Shown: positions 37,630 to 46,463 of the stretch, piece by piece
Numbering within the stretch: the stretch's first letter is position 1
Layout of the letters: every line of letters starts with the position of its first letter
Source of the DNA: Parabacteroides sp.
Lineage (GTDB): Bacteria > Bacteroidota > Bacteroidia > Bacteroidales > Tannerellaceae
Direction: 5' to 3'
Assembly: GCA_017481945.1 (NCBI GenBank)
Contig: JAFUOJ010000009.1
Location: 124,001-188,000, forward strand
DNA: 64,000 nt
The notes under the pieces: generated by a model
Seen by the model: only the letters and a program-made list of their open reading frames with translations
What the model was told of the DNA's origin: nothing
Database searches by the model: none
Made by a program: the position numbers and the translations under genes

Positions 37630-39932
37630 AAGAAATAAAACATATTATTTATCTCTTCACTATACTCCTATTCGTTTCTTGTTCCACGACAAAGAATTTA
37701 CCGGAAGGTGAGGTTTTATATACGGGAATTAAAAACATTGAAATTACAAATGAAGATAAGAGTAAAGAAGGAGAAGAAGCTTTAACAGAAATTGAAGCTG
37801 CTCTCGCCTATCCACCCAACAATGCATTATTGGGTAGCTCTTCCATTCGTATTCCTTTCCCTTTTGGTTTATGGGTTTATAATGCTTTTGTAAATAAGAA
37901 GGGGAAAATAGGGAAATGGATATTCAATAAATTGGCAGCAAAACCAGTCTTTATTAATACTGTCAATCCCGAAGTTCGTACCAAAGTCGCTTATAATTTA
38001 CTTCGTGAATATGGCTACTTCAATGGGAGCACCTCCTACGAGATAACACCAGACAAGAAAAATCCTAAGAAAGCAAAGATTCATTACAAAATAGAAATGA
38101 ACAACGCCTATACGTATGACAGTATTGCTTACGTTCGATTACGCCATCGAATTGATACCTTAATCCAACGTAATATCGGAAATCGACTTATAAATAATGG
38201 TGATAATTTCAACGTTGTTCAATTGGAAGCTGAACGCCAACGAATATCTTCCCTACTTCGGAATAACGGATATTACTACTTTCGTCCGGAGTTTATTAGT
38301 TACCAAGCTGATACAATTCAACATCCTGGGAAAGTAGCCCTTCGTATTTCTACCAAGCCAGGATTATCTCGCACGGTATTACGTCCTTGGAAGATCGGGG
38401 ACATATCGGTTCATCTAAATGGATATAATAATGAATCCCCAACTGATTCTATCCAATATAAAGACCTTAAAATCTTTTATGAGGGGAAACTCCGGGTACG
38501 TCCAAATGTGTTATACGACCGGCTAAAGTTCCATACAGGAGATCTATACTCCCAGCTACAACAAGAGAAAACACAAACCAACTTTTCTCGCTTGGGTATC
38601 TTTCGCTATTCAGAAATGCAATATACACCCAAAGATACCAGTCGTCGTTGCGATACATTAAACCTACAAATCAACACTGTCTACGATTTACCTTTAGACG
38701 GAGAATTGGAATTAAACGTAACAACAAAAAGTAATGACCAGACAGGTCCCGGAGCTGTATTCAGTGTAACCAAGCGAAATATTTTTGGAGGTGGCGAAAC
38801 TTTTAGTGTAGGTCTACGTGGTTCTTATGAATGGCAAACCGGAAAACGAGTAGCAGGGAAGAGTTCTGCCATCAATAGCTGGGAATTAGGTGCCAGTGGG
38901 ACATTGACATTCCCCCAAGTTATCTTCCCCAGTTTGTTCAAAAGAGATATGAACTATCCTTCAAGTACCTCATTTCGTATTTATATAGATCAATTAAATC
39001 GGGCTAAATTCTTTAAGATGTTAGCCTTTGGAGGAAGTGCTTCATACGAGTTCCAACCTTCCGCAACCAGTCATCACTCAGTAACTCCATTCAAACTAAC
39101 CTACTCTTTGTTACAAAGAACGACAGCTGAGTTTGATTCTATCATAACTGACAACCCTGCTTTAGGACAAAGTCTCGAGAATCAATTTATCCCTGCAATA
39201 GGATATACTTATACTTACGATGATTCACCCATCACAACAAAAAAGAATCATCTATGGTGGCAATCGTCCATTACACAAGCTGGACTCATCATTGACGCCA
39301 TATATGCCGCAGCAGGAAAGAGTTTTAACAAACGAGACAAACAGCTATTAGGAAATAAGTTTGCTCAATTCATCAAAGTAACCAGTGAAATTCGTTACAA
39401 CTATGCTTTAGGAGGAAACCAACATTTAGTCGGTCGCCTGATGGCAGGTATTGCGTATAGCTACGGGAATGCGACAACTACTCCTTATAGTGAACAATTT
39501 TATATAGGAGGAGCTAATAGTATTCGTGCCTTTACCATCCGAAGTATCGGCCCCGGAAGTTATCACCCAACTGACTCAAAATATGGTTATTTAGATCAAA
39601 CTGGTGATATTAAAATTGAAGCTAATTTAGAATATCGTTTTCCTATCTTAGGAGATTTACATGGAGCTACCTTTTTAGACGCTGGAAACGTTTGGTTACT
39701 CCGCAACGATGAACAGCGTCCCGGAGGACAATTCAAATGGAACCGCTTTTGGAAAGACTTAGCTTTAGGAACAGGTATCGGCTTACGTTATGACTTAACG
39801 TTCTTAGTTATTCGTGTAGACTGGGGTATCGGCCTACATGTTCCCTACGATACGGATAAGAAAGGTTATTACAACATTCCTAAATTCAAAGATGGTATGG
39901 GCGTTCATTTAGCAATTGGTTATCCTTTCTAA
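37626..39932 (+). CDS. tamL: TamL, lipid-anchored Omp85/BamA-family outer membrane protein
   Basis: A 768-aa Omp85 protein. Unlike TamA, it carries a lipoprotein signal (LLFVSC, Cys19), the mark of Bacteroidota TamL. POTRA-type domains occupy about 25-350 and a 16-strand barrel about 370-768, with the loop-6 type motif YIGGANSIRAFTIRSIGPG (VRGF-like) near 620 and a C-terminal GVHLAIGYPF strand ending in Phe. With TamB it should form the TAM complex in the envelope. The 4-bp overlap with tamB and the terminator after it define a two-gene unit. Confidence 0.93.
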   Translation: MKEIKHIIYLFTILLFVSCSTTKNLPEGEVLYTGIKNIEITNEDKSKEGEEALTEIEAALAYPPNNALLGSSSIRIPFPFGLWVYNAFVNKKGKIGKWIFNKLAAKPVFINTVNPEVRTKVAYNLLREYGYFNGSTSYEITPDKKNPKKAKIHYKIEMNNAYTYDSIAYVRLRHRIDTLIQRNIGNRLINNGDNFNVVQLEAERQRISSLLRNNGYYYFRPEFISYQADTIQHPGKVALRISTKPGLSRTVLRPWKIGDISVHLNGYNNESPTDSIQYKDLKIFYEGKLRVRPNVLYDRLKFHTGDLYSQLQQEKTQTNFSRLGIFRYSEMQYTPKDTSRRCDTLNLQINTVYDLPLDGELELNVTTKSNDQTGPGAVFSVTKRNIFGGGETFSVGLRGSYEWQTGKRVAGKSSAINSWELGASGTLTFPQVIFPSLFKRDMNYPSSTSFRIYIDQLNRAKFFKMLAFGGSASYEFQPSATSHHSVTPFKLTYSLLQRTTAEFDSIITDNPALGQSLENQFIPAIGYTYTYDDSPITTKKNHLWWQSSITQAGLIIDAIYAAAGKSFNKRDKQLLGNKFAQFIKVTSEIRYNYALGGNQHLVGRLMAGIAYSYGNATTTPYSEQFYIGGANSIRAFTIRSIGPGSYHPTDSKYGYLDQTGDIKIEANLEYRFPILGDLHGATFLDAGNVWLLRNDEQRPGGQFKWNRFWKDLALGTGIGLRYDLTFLVIRVDWGIGLHVPYDTDKKGYYNIPKFKDGMGVHLAIGYPF

Positions 39933-39990
39933 AAAGATAGTTATCCATTGAACGAAACCTATCGTTTGTTCAATGGTTAACTATCTTTTT
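39931..39990. terminator. bidirectional terminator between tamL and SH3b gene
   Basis: A 23-bp stem (39931-39953 with 39968-39990) that is nearly perfect, 14-nt loop, with A-run on one side and T-run on the other, so it can serve both converging genes. Confidence 0.85.
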
Positions 39991-39994
39991 AAAA

Positions 39995-40417
39995 CTATTT
40001 CAGCCATTTTTTCACTCCTCCATGATGGGAACATGTTCCTCTCCGATTTCTACTAAAACTATACGTTCCATCACGACATAGAGCCGTAGCACCCGCTGGT
40101 ACTGAATTATAATAAGTAGGGGATTGTACCTTTATTCCTTCCGAATTTGTATAATACTTATTTTTAGAGCTTTGTTTTACTAAATATTTAGTTGAAATAT
40201 ATCCAACCTTACCATTATACTCAATAGGAACCCATTGACAGTTACAAGTTTCATCAATACTGACTTTTGTTCCCGCAGGAACAACATCTATTACTAAATA
40301 ACTTTCACCAGCCCCAGCTCTCATGTTTAAGTTAGTGGCTGTATAACGCACTCCATTTTGGGCATAAATAATAGTAGTCCAAAAGAAAGTTATTAAAAAG
40401 AAAAATATACGTTTCAT
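39995..40417 (-). CDS. secreted SH3b-domain protein with DUF3761 tail
   Basis: A 140-aa exported protein from ATG 40417 (MKRIFFFLITFFWTTIIYAQ, signal peptidase I type); the frame extends to a TTG further up that would spoil the signal. It has a bacterial SH3 domain at about 28-80 (NLNMRAGAGESYLVIDVVPAGTKV and WVPIEYNGKVGYISTKYL) and a C-terminal DUF3761-like motif (CRDGTYSFSRNRRGTCSHHGG). SH3b domains bind peptidoglycan or cell-wall peptides. It lies 24 bp after the next SH3b gene and is co-transcribed with it. Function inferred to be at the cell wall or periplasm. Confidence 0.8.
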   Translation of the reverse strand: MKRIFFFLITFFWTTIIYAQNGVRYTATNLNMRAGAGESYLVIDVVPAGTKVSIDETCNCQWVPIEYNGKVGYISTKYLVKQSSKNKYYTNSEGIKVQSPTYYNSVPAGATALCRDGTYSFSRNRRGTCSHHGGVKKWLK

Positions 40418-40441
40418 AAGCAGAAAAATTATCAATATTTT

Positions 40442-41104
40442 CTAATCATTTATGAAAGCTCTCCAAATATACCCAATAATACCTTCATAAGATACTTTAT
40501 AATAATTTTTATTAGAAACCTTTTCTAATATTGTAACAGATCCATTTCTTACTTCAGCGATTCTTTTACCTCTATTCGAATCAGGAGAATCTAATATAGG
40601 AGCAAATTTAGAAACACTCACTTTACCAGAATACTCTTTTACACTAATATTACTCGAATATTCCCCAATATCACTTCCAATACTATTATCCCCATCTTCC
40701 CAAGATCTAAAATATCGATGACATTTATTTAACCATTTAATTATACTTCTAGCATTAGCTCCATTTGATAAATCACACTGAAGACTCTCATTCAATTGTC
40801 TCGTAAATTTTTTTATTATATTCATTTGGCTTTGGTTAAACCCATCTGTTAATTCCGCAATTTCATCTAAAGTATCTAGAATTTCTTCAACTTCACAATC
40901 TATCAAATATCGATTCTGATCTGCTTGTTGCTGTTTATAAATCATAGTCTGTTGAATCACTCCTAAATTATAAGGAGATGTATATTCCCTATACGTTCGT
41001 GGAGAACTGTATTGTGAAGTTTGAGCAAAAGAATTTAATCCACTCAATAAAAAGAGTAGACAAAGAACGTATTCATTAAATATAAAAAAGGATTTAGAAT
41101 TCAT
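40442..41104 (-). CDS. secreted protein with C-terminal SH3-like domain
   Basis: A 220-aa exported protein; the signal peptide ends near SFAQT (residue about 28). The middle (about 55-130) is helical and charged with four Cys in the whole mature region, including DCEVEEILD and QCDLSNG. The C-terminal part (about 155-218: VSVSKFAPILDSPDSNRGKRIAEV and KVSYEGIIGYIWRAFI) has the pattern of a bacterial SH3 domain. It heads a two-gene unit with the SH3b/DUF3761 gene and is preceded by a structured leader shared with the neighbouring unit. Specific function unknown. Confidence 0.7.
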   Translation of the reverse strand: MNSKSFFIFNEYVLCLLFLLSGLNSFAQTSQYSSPRTYREYTSPYNLGVIQQTMIYKQQQADQNRYLIDCEVEEILDTLDEIAELTDGFNQSQMNIIKKFTRQLNESLQCDLSNGANARSIIKWLNKCHRYFRSWEDGDNSIGSDIGEYSSNISVKEYSGKVSVSKFAPILDSPDSNRGKRIAEVRNGSVTILEKVSNKNYYKVSYEGIIGYIWRAFIND

Positions 41105-41270
41105 AACTATAATTATTAATCTTCCCTGTCCCTGCCGGTCAGTATTTATAAAAAAGGAGTGTAAGGACTATCGTTTATTACCTTCTTGAAATTCAAATCT
41201 ATCAGTATTCAAGAAAAATAATACCGAAACACTTCTCATAAACTATTTTTCATATAACTCAAAAATACCT
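41105..41270 (-). promoter_or_regulatory. structured 5' leader, copy 1
   Basis: On the minus strand a TATTTTTG box (41267-41260) starts a leader of about 150 nt. It holds an 8-bp perfect hairpin (41183-41190 with 41208-41215) and ends with a conserved block at 41155-41121 (ATAAAT-CTGACCGGC-GACAGGG) just before the start codon. The same 5' (GAAACrCTTCT) and 3' blocks frame the longer copy at 41669-41965. Confidence 0.6.
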
Positions 41271-41290
41271 TTGAAAACAGAAATATTTAT

Positions 41291-41668
41291 TTATAAATTA
41301 AAAAATAACATACTATCCCCTATTTTTGCACTATATTCATAAATTCGGATAACATTAGTAAGATTGGGATCTACCACATCAGAAATTCCCCTATTTCTAT
41401 CTATTGAAACAGGAGATATATCATTCCAAATTTGTCGGCCCTGATAATCTTTTCTTAAACAATATCCGACAACATAATTTCCTTTTACTCGAATAAGAAT
41501 ATTTTTAAGACCTTTTTGAGTATAATACACAGCTTGAATAGTCTTTGATTTTTGCTGATACTGATACTGTCGTTCTATAAATACCGACTCTTTAATTGCT
41601 GCGACTTGTCCATTTACACCACAAACTAAAACTGTAAAAACGAGACTAATAACTTTCAATGTTTTCAT
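41291..41668 (-). CDS. small secreted protein of unknown function
   Basis: A 125-aa exported protein from ATG 41668 (MKTLKVISLVFTVLVCGVNGQ, cleavable signal); an in-frame TTG four codons earlier is less likely. The mature part has no domain I know; it is basic and beta-rich (NILIRVKGNYVVGYCLRKDYQGRQIWNDI) and ends in hydrophobic MLFFNL. Its transcription unit carries the long structured leader that is related to the leader of the SH3b unit downstream, so the two units probably respond to the same signal. Confidence 0.6.
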   Translation of the reverse strand: MKTLKVISLVFTVLVCGVNGQVAAIKESVFIERQYQYQQKSKTIQAVYYTQKGLKNILIRVKGNYVVGYCLRKDYQGRQIWNDISPVSIDRNRGISDVVDPNLTNVIRIYEYSAKIGDSMLFFNL

Positions 41669-41965
41669 TTTCCTACTCAATTATTTCCTTCCCTGTCTCC
41701 GCCGGTCAGCATTTATAAAATAAGAAAGCGTGGAGACCATCGTTTATTATCCTTTTAAGGCTCTCGACTGCCCACACTCAATAATAAACAAGGTCTCCAC
41801 GCTTGATATTGCATATAAATCTCCCATCTCTGAGATACATATATAACAAACACAAGCGTAGAAACGATTTGCCTACTACCTCGAGTGTCAGAATTGTCGA
41901 GATTCTAAAAGGAGGTAATATCGAAACGCTTCTACGTTACTTTTTCAATACGAAGCAAAGATAAT
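41669..41965 (-). promoter_or_regulatory. structured 5' leader, copy 2 (long form)
   Basis: On the minus strand a TATCTTTG box (41963-41956) precedes a leader of about 270 nt. Three hairpins are visible: a 22-bp stem (41726-41750 with 41781-41804, small internal loop) containing ccttttaagg; a minor atctc/gagat stem near 41819-41836; and a nested hairpin TACCTC/GAGGTA (41877-41882 with 41912-41917) enclosing AGAAT/ATTCT (41890-41894 with 41902-41906). The block at 41720-41688 next to the gene matches leader copy 1. Sense and fold suggest a cis-acting RNA; no known class recognised. Confidence 0.65.
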
Positions 41966-42055
41966 TTATTTTTTTATTTTTAAAGCCCAAACAAATTAAT
42001 TTTAGTAAGGATATAAAAAAATAGACAACATTGATAATGATCTCATTTTTATTTC

Positions 42056-42063
42056 TACATTTG
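42056..42063 (+). promoter_or_regulatory. -7 box for the propeller lipoprotein gene
   Basis: TACATTTG fits TAnnTTTG; a TTG at 42031-42033 lies 22 nt upstream. The start codon is 31 bp downstream. It is back to back with the minus-strand leader promoter. Confidence 0.45.
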
Positions 42064-42094
42064 GACATAGAAACTTTTAAACTGACTATTACCC

Positions 42095-43147
42095 ATGAAA
42101 CCTCTAAAACATTTCATTACAGTTACAACAATTTATGTATTGTGTTCTTGTTCTACAAATGAAAGACGAATATCTATTATAGAACAGTTTCCAACAATTA
42201 CAGAAATCTCTCCTTTAGAAATTCCTGTTGATTCGTTTCTTGGTAAGCCTTATCAAATTACTAATGCGGGAGACAAACTAATTATTGCAGATATTATAGA
42301 TGAAAAGCTGATTCATATCTATGATTTAAAAGAGCAGAAAACAGTTAAACAATTATTCTCAAAAGGCAGTGGACCTAATGATCTCCTCTTACCTATATAT
42401 ATAAATACTGTTGATACAAGTACCATAAATATATTTCAAAGACAAAATTCTGTTTATACGGAATATCACATCTCCAATTTACTTCAAGGAGACTTAAATC
42501 CTATTACCAAGGTTACTTGTAGTAATTCTGATGATATAAAGAAAATATTCAATGATAAATTTATTGGTAATGGATTTTTTAAAGAAGGAGCTTTGGGAGT
42601 ATTCAATAATGAGGGAGTTCTTATCAAAGAATGGAACACCTATCCTGATTTCATTTATAAATTACCCAATCCTTCTTCTAAATTCCTCTTGGGCCAACAA
42701 TATTTTGAATTCAATCCTCAAACACATCTGTTGATGACAGCTTCTATATTTACCGGAGATATTCAGGTTTTCAACGTAAACGATCAATTAGAAATAACTA
42801 AAATAAAGGAATATAAAACACCTATATCAAGTATCGAACGTAGAATTGATAATTCAAATGAAATAAAACCAAATGCAAATGACATTGTTTATTATGAAGA
42901 TATTGCATGTACTGAACATTTCTTTTATATACTCTATTGCGGAAATCCCATGGGGAAGAAAGAAACCACAGAGAATAATTATATTTTACAATTTGATTCT
43001 ACTGGGACTCCAATACAAGCAATCAAGACTAATAAAAGGATCTTTAAGTTTTGTGTTTCTCATAATGACTCTACAATTTATGCAATTGCTTTGACAGAAG
43101 ATTTATCACATAACATAATAAAATTTGATTTGTCAAGTAAAAACTAA
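42095..43147 (+). CDS. BF3164-type 6-bladed beta-propeller lipoprotein
   Basis: A 350-aa lipoprotein with signal ending CSC (Cys19). The mature protein looks like the TolB-like propeller family typified by BF3164 of Bacteroides fragilis: short strand repeats such as GDKLIIADIIDEKLIHIYDL, a central FSKGSGPNDLLLPIYI (the GxGPxE/D-type motif of this family) and HNDSTIYAIALTED near the end. These proteins are common in gut Bacteroidales; their ligand is not known. Monocistronic, flanked by a -7 box and a two-way terminator. Confidence 0.75.
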   Translation: MKPLKHFITVTTIYVLCSCSTNERRISIIEQFPTITEISPLEIPVDSFLGKPYQITNAGDKLIIADIIDEKLIHIYDLKEQKTVKQLFSKGSGPNDLLLPIYINTVDTSTINIFQRQNSVYTEYHISNLLQGDLNPITKVTCSNSDDIKKIFNDKFIGNGFFKEGALGVFNNEGVLIKEWNTYPDFIYKLPNPSSKFLLGQQYFEFNPQTHLLMTASIFTGDIQVFNVNDQLEITKIKEYKTPISSIERRIDNSNEIKPNANDIVYYEDIACTEHFFYILYCGNPMGKKETTENNYILQFDSTGTPIQAIKTNKRIFKFCVSHNDSTIYAIALTEDLSHNIIKFDLSSKN

Positions 43148-43150
43148 AGA

Positions 43151-43188
43151 AGTACCCCTTAAAGTTAAAATCAACTTTAAGGGGTACT
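43151..43188. terminator. bidirectional terminator
   Basis: A perfect 16-bp stem (43151-43166 with 43173-43188) with 6-nt loop lies between two converging genes, 4 bp after one stop and 20 bp before the other. Confidence 0.85.
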
Positions 43189-43207
43189 TTCTATATTTAT
43201 TAGTCTC

Positions 43208-44362
43208 TTACTCCTGAACAGACAAATTATTCTTTAACGGATTAGAGTACATCTCTAAAATCTTTGTACGTAAGAAATCTTCATCCTTATTGGGTAAATC
43301 AATCTTATTCAACTGTCCTTGCAAATAATCATCGAACTGTTTCTTGTCTTTTAAGCTGTAATACTCGCTAAAACGATTTGTTCTTGTCACCATATCATAC
43401 GCGATGTAGTTACATGGATAGAAATGATAATGTTTATAAATACTTTTATCAATAATAGAAGCAATCGTCGTAATCAACTCATTTTTATCCATCGTTGGAT
43501 CTAAGTTCTCCAATTCTTCATTAATAGGTGAAGCTAAAGAGAAATGAACTCGACCTTTATTACACAAAAGGCCAGTCTCCATACTTAATAAATCATCTCG
43601 TTGACACTTCACAAAGTTAGGATCATCTCGTTTCTGTTGAAACTCTTTTGCCTTTAAATAGTCACAAGGATCATATTCATAAGAGATAGCAACTGGAACT
43701 ATATTCAATTCCATTAGATTAGAAACAATATCTTTATCTCCACTGATATTTAACATCTTTAATATACTACCTTGCGTACGGTCATTTGAATCTTTAGCAC
43801 GTCCTTCACGTTGAGCAATCCAAATAGATTCTTTTGTTTCTGTTATTGTATAACGAATATAAGCAGAAAGCTTTTTACTCACTTCTAACATCTGACGAAT
43901 TGGCACATTACGCTTAACAATAAAACTATTAATCAAACGCACAACAGTTCTAATCCAAGGACGAATTAATAGATTACTACCGATAGCCACCTGTGTCATT
44001 CCATATCCAACATCAAACAACATAATGTTTAGAAATGAAGGATCTAAAACAATGTCACGGTGATTAGAAATAAAGGTACAAGGCTTTTTATCCTTTGGCA
44101 ACCGACTACGCCCTGAAAAAGTCAAAGAGAAGGTTGTTTTTCTTGCCAAACCAGTTACAATTTCATATACCAATTTAGACTTAAAATCTTCTTTAGTCTT
44201 AAAAGAACGCATAAGATCAGAAAAAGCTTTCCAATCAACATCCGGCTGAATATAACGAAACGCCCGTTCAAAATCCGCATCAGTAGTCAACGATTCTATC
44301 GCCTCTTCTACCTCGTCATTATTTAGCGGTCGAATATCGTCAAAATTATAAGGAACTTCCAT
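43208..44362 (-). CDS. glycerol-phosphate-type acyltransferase
   Basis: About 384 aa from ATG 44362 (MEVPYNFDDIRPLNN); a longer frame to 44401 runs through AT-rich spacer and is unlikely. The PlsC/PlsB-like domain (about 85-300) shows SNHRDIVLDPSFLN as its first block. Here five residues separate His from the Asp (HRDIVLD), where the standard motif has four (HX4D); an Asp also directly follows the Arg. Block 3 is seen in WIAQREGRAKDSND. Such enzymes acylate glycerol phosphate lipids or related acceptors at the membrane. Last gene of a four-gene minus-strand unit (PASTA, rluD, ddl, this gene). Confidence 0.78.
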   Translation of the reverse strand: MEVPYNFDDIRPLNNDEVEEAIESLTTDADFERAFRYIQPDVDWKAFSDLMRSFKTKEDFKSKLVYEIVTGLARKTTFSLTFSGRSRLPKDKKPCTFISNHRDIVLDPSFLNIMLFDVGYGMTQVAIGSNLLIRPWIRTVVRLINSFIVKRNVPIRQMLEVSKKLSAYIRYTITETKESIWIAQREGRAKDSNDRTQGSILKMLNISGDKDIVSNLMELNIVPVAISYEYDPCDYLKAKEFQQKRDDPNFVKCQRDDLLSMETGLLCNKGRVHFSLASPINEELENLDPTMDKNELITTIASIIDKSIYKHYHFYPCNYIAYDMVTRTNRFSEYYSLKDKKQFDDYLQGQLNKIDLPNKDEDFLRTKILEMYSNPLKNNLSVQE

Positions 44363-44401
44363 ATTTTTTATAATTGATAATTGACAATTATGCATTGACA
44401 A

Positions 44402-45379
44402 TTAATTAAACTCATTTTCAATAATTTCAGTTAGCACATTTTTGATATCTAACTCGGCTGCACGAACCTGTTGCGGGATAAAGCTGGTTGCAGTCATACC
44501 AGGTGTAGTATTAATTTCAAGCAGCTTAGGTTCACCATCTGCCGGAATAATATAGTCTACACGAATTAATCCCTTTGCTCCCAATATATCATAGATTCTT
44601 GATGTCTCACGTTGTATCTTTTCGGTAAGTTCAACAGAAATACGAGCAGGTGTAATTTCTTGAACTTGTCCATTATACTTTGCATCGAAATCAAAAAACT
44701 CATTATCTGTAACAACTTCAGTAACAGGAAAAACAACCTCCTTCTTCGCAGTCTTATAACATCCGCAAGTCACCTCTGTCCCGTCAATAAAACTTTCAAT
44801 AACAACTTCTTTTCCCTCTTCAAAAGCTTTAGCTATAGCAGGTTGTAAAGCTGAAAGTTCTTTTACTTTTGTTACCCCAAAACTACTTCCTCCATCATTT
44901 GGCTTTACAAAGACAGGAAGACCTAAGCGATTGAGGACTTCTTCCTCTGCAACTGTTTGCCCTTTAAATAAATGAATAGACTCAGCTATCTTTACACCAA
45001 AATCTTTTAAGTAATGATTACAAGCATATTTATTAAAAGTCAATGCACTTACAAACATTCCACAAGAAGAATAAGGCATTTCAATCATATCAAAATAACC
45101 CTGCAAACGACCATCTTCTCCAGGTGTTCCATGAATCGTAATATACGCAAAATCAAAATGTCTTACTTGACCATCTTCATGAAAACTAAAATCATTCTTA
45201 TCTATCGGTGTATATTCCCCGTTGGGAAGTTTCACAGCCCACTCACCTTTTTTTACGAGGGCAATATATACATTATATTTCTCTTTATCAAGAAAAGAAT
45301 AAATTCCTTCCGCACTTTTTAATGAAACAATGACTTCAGAGGAATCACCTCCGGCTACTATAACAATATTCTTTTTCAT
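44402..45379 (-). CDS. ddl: D-alanine--D-alanine ligase
   Basis: An ATP-grasp enzyme of 325 aa that joins two D-Ala for peptidoglycan precursors. It begins KNIVIVAGGDSSEVIVSLKSAEG, has the ITIHGTPGEDGRLQGYFDM segment (Ddl signature HGxxGEDGxxQG) and the C-terminal LLEINTTPGMTATSFIPQQ metal- and substrate-binding motif. Length is normal. It lies 2 bp after rluD and upstream of the acyltransferase. Confidence 0.97.
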   Translation of the reverse strand: MKKNIVIVAGGDSSEVIVSLKSAEGIYSFLDKEKYNVYIALVKKGEWAVKLPNGEYTPIDKNDFSFHEDGQVRHFDFAYITIHGTPGEDGRLQGYFDMIEMPYSSCGMFVSALTFNKYACNHYLKDFGVKIAESIHLFKGQTVAEEEVLNRLGLPVFVKPNDGGSSFGVTKVKELSALQPAIAKAFEEGKEVVIESFIDGTEVTCGCYKTAKKEVVFPVTEVVTDNEFFDFDAKYNGQVQEITPARISVELTEKIQRETSRIYDILGAKGLIRVDYIIPADGEPKLLEINTTPGMTATSFIPQQVRAAELDIKNVLTEIIENEFN

Positions 45380-45381
45380 TT

Positions 45382-46461
45382 TTATAGTTCTTTAGTATTT
45401 GCATATACTCGCCACTTATCAATCAAGGCTGTCATATCTGCAGGAATTTCAGAATCAAAAAACATTTCTACCCCTGTCGTTGGGTGTACAAAACCTAACG
45501 TTTTAGCATGTAAAGCCTGTCTTGGACAAATAGCGAAACAATTCTCTACAAACTGTTTATATTTAGAAGATGTTGTTCCTTTTAATATTTCATTACCACC
45601 GTACCGCTCATCATTAAATAATGTATGTCCAATATATTTCATATGAACACGTATTTGATGAGTACGTCCGGTTTCTAAACGACATTTTACCAACGTAACA
45701 TATCCCAATCTCTCCAATACAGAATAATGTGTAACAGCTGTTTTTCCTTGATCACCTTCTGGAAATACAGTCATCTGCATACGATCACGAGGATTTCGAG
45801 CAATATTACCTTCTATACGTCCCTCGTCTTCACGCACATTACCCCACACTAAAGCACGATATTCACGTTTAGTCGTCTTATGAAAAAATTGCAAACTAAG
45901 ATTTGCTTTGGCTTCTGGCTTTTTAGCGACGACCAATAATCCAGAAGTATCTTTATCAATCCGATGAACGAGTCCCAACGCTGGATCATTTGGATCATAA
46001 GTAGGATCATCTTTTAAATACCAAGCAAGAGCATTCACTAATGTTCCCGTATAATTTCCATGTCCAGGATGTACAACCAAACCTGCTGGTTTGTTTACTA
46101 CTAGCAAGTCTTCATCTTCATACACTATTTTTATAGGAATATTTTCAGGATGGATTTCAAATGTACGAGGAGGACGCGTCATCATAATAGTCACAACATC
46201 CTCTGGTTTTACCCGATAATTACTTTTCACCGGTTTACCATTCGCCATGATACAACCTGCTTGAGCTGCTGATTGTATTCTATTTCTTGTTGCTCCCACC
46301 ATACGATCAACAAGAAATTTATCTACACGCAACAACGATTGTCCGCGATCTGCAACGAAGCGGAAATGTTCATACAGTTGAGGAGCTTTATCATCTCCCT
46401 CTTCCGGTTGCAACAGGTCATCTACCTGTTCATCATCCATTTCGTCAAAAAACTCATCCAT
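45382..46461 (-). CDS. rluD: RluD-family 23S rRNA pseudouridine synthase
   Basis: A 359-aa RluA/RluD-type synthase: N-terminal acidic leader, S4 RNA-binding domain (about 40-100, RVDKFLVDRMVGATRNRIQSAAQAG), then the catalytic domain with LVHRIDKDTSGLLVVAK, whose Asp is the catalytic nucleophile, and GRTHQIRVHMKYIGHTLFND. RluD modifies the helix-69 uridines of 23S rRNA. The gene lies between the PASTA gene (2 bp) and ddl (2 bp); ribosome maturation and wall synthesis genes share one unit here. Confidence 0.94.
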   Translation of the reverse strand: MDEFFDEMDDEQVDDLLQPEEGDDKAPQLYEHFRFVADRGQSLLRVDKFLVDRMVGATRNRIQSAAQAGCIMANGKPVKSNYRVKPEDVVTIMMTRPPRTFEIHPENIPIKIVYEDEDLLVVNKPAGLVVHPGHGNYTGTLVNALAWYLKDDPTYDPNDPALGLVHRIDKDTSGLLVVAKKPEAKANLSLQFFHKTTKREYRALVWGNVREDEGRIEGNIARNPRDRMQMTVFPEGDQGKTAVTHYSVLERLGYVTLVKCRLETGRTHQIRVHMKYIGHTLFNDERYGGNEILKGTTSSKYKQFVENCFAICPRQALHAKTLGFVHPTTGVEMFFDSEIPADMTALIDKWRVYANTKEL

Positions 46462-46463
46462 AG

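Noticed and set aside
41681..41965. Retron-type msr/msd RNA
   Set aside because: Long hairpins look retron-like, but there is no reverse transcriptase gene nearby and the element is placed as a 5' leader shared by two units.
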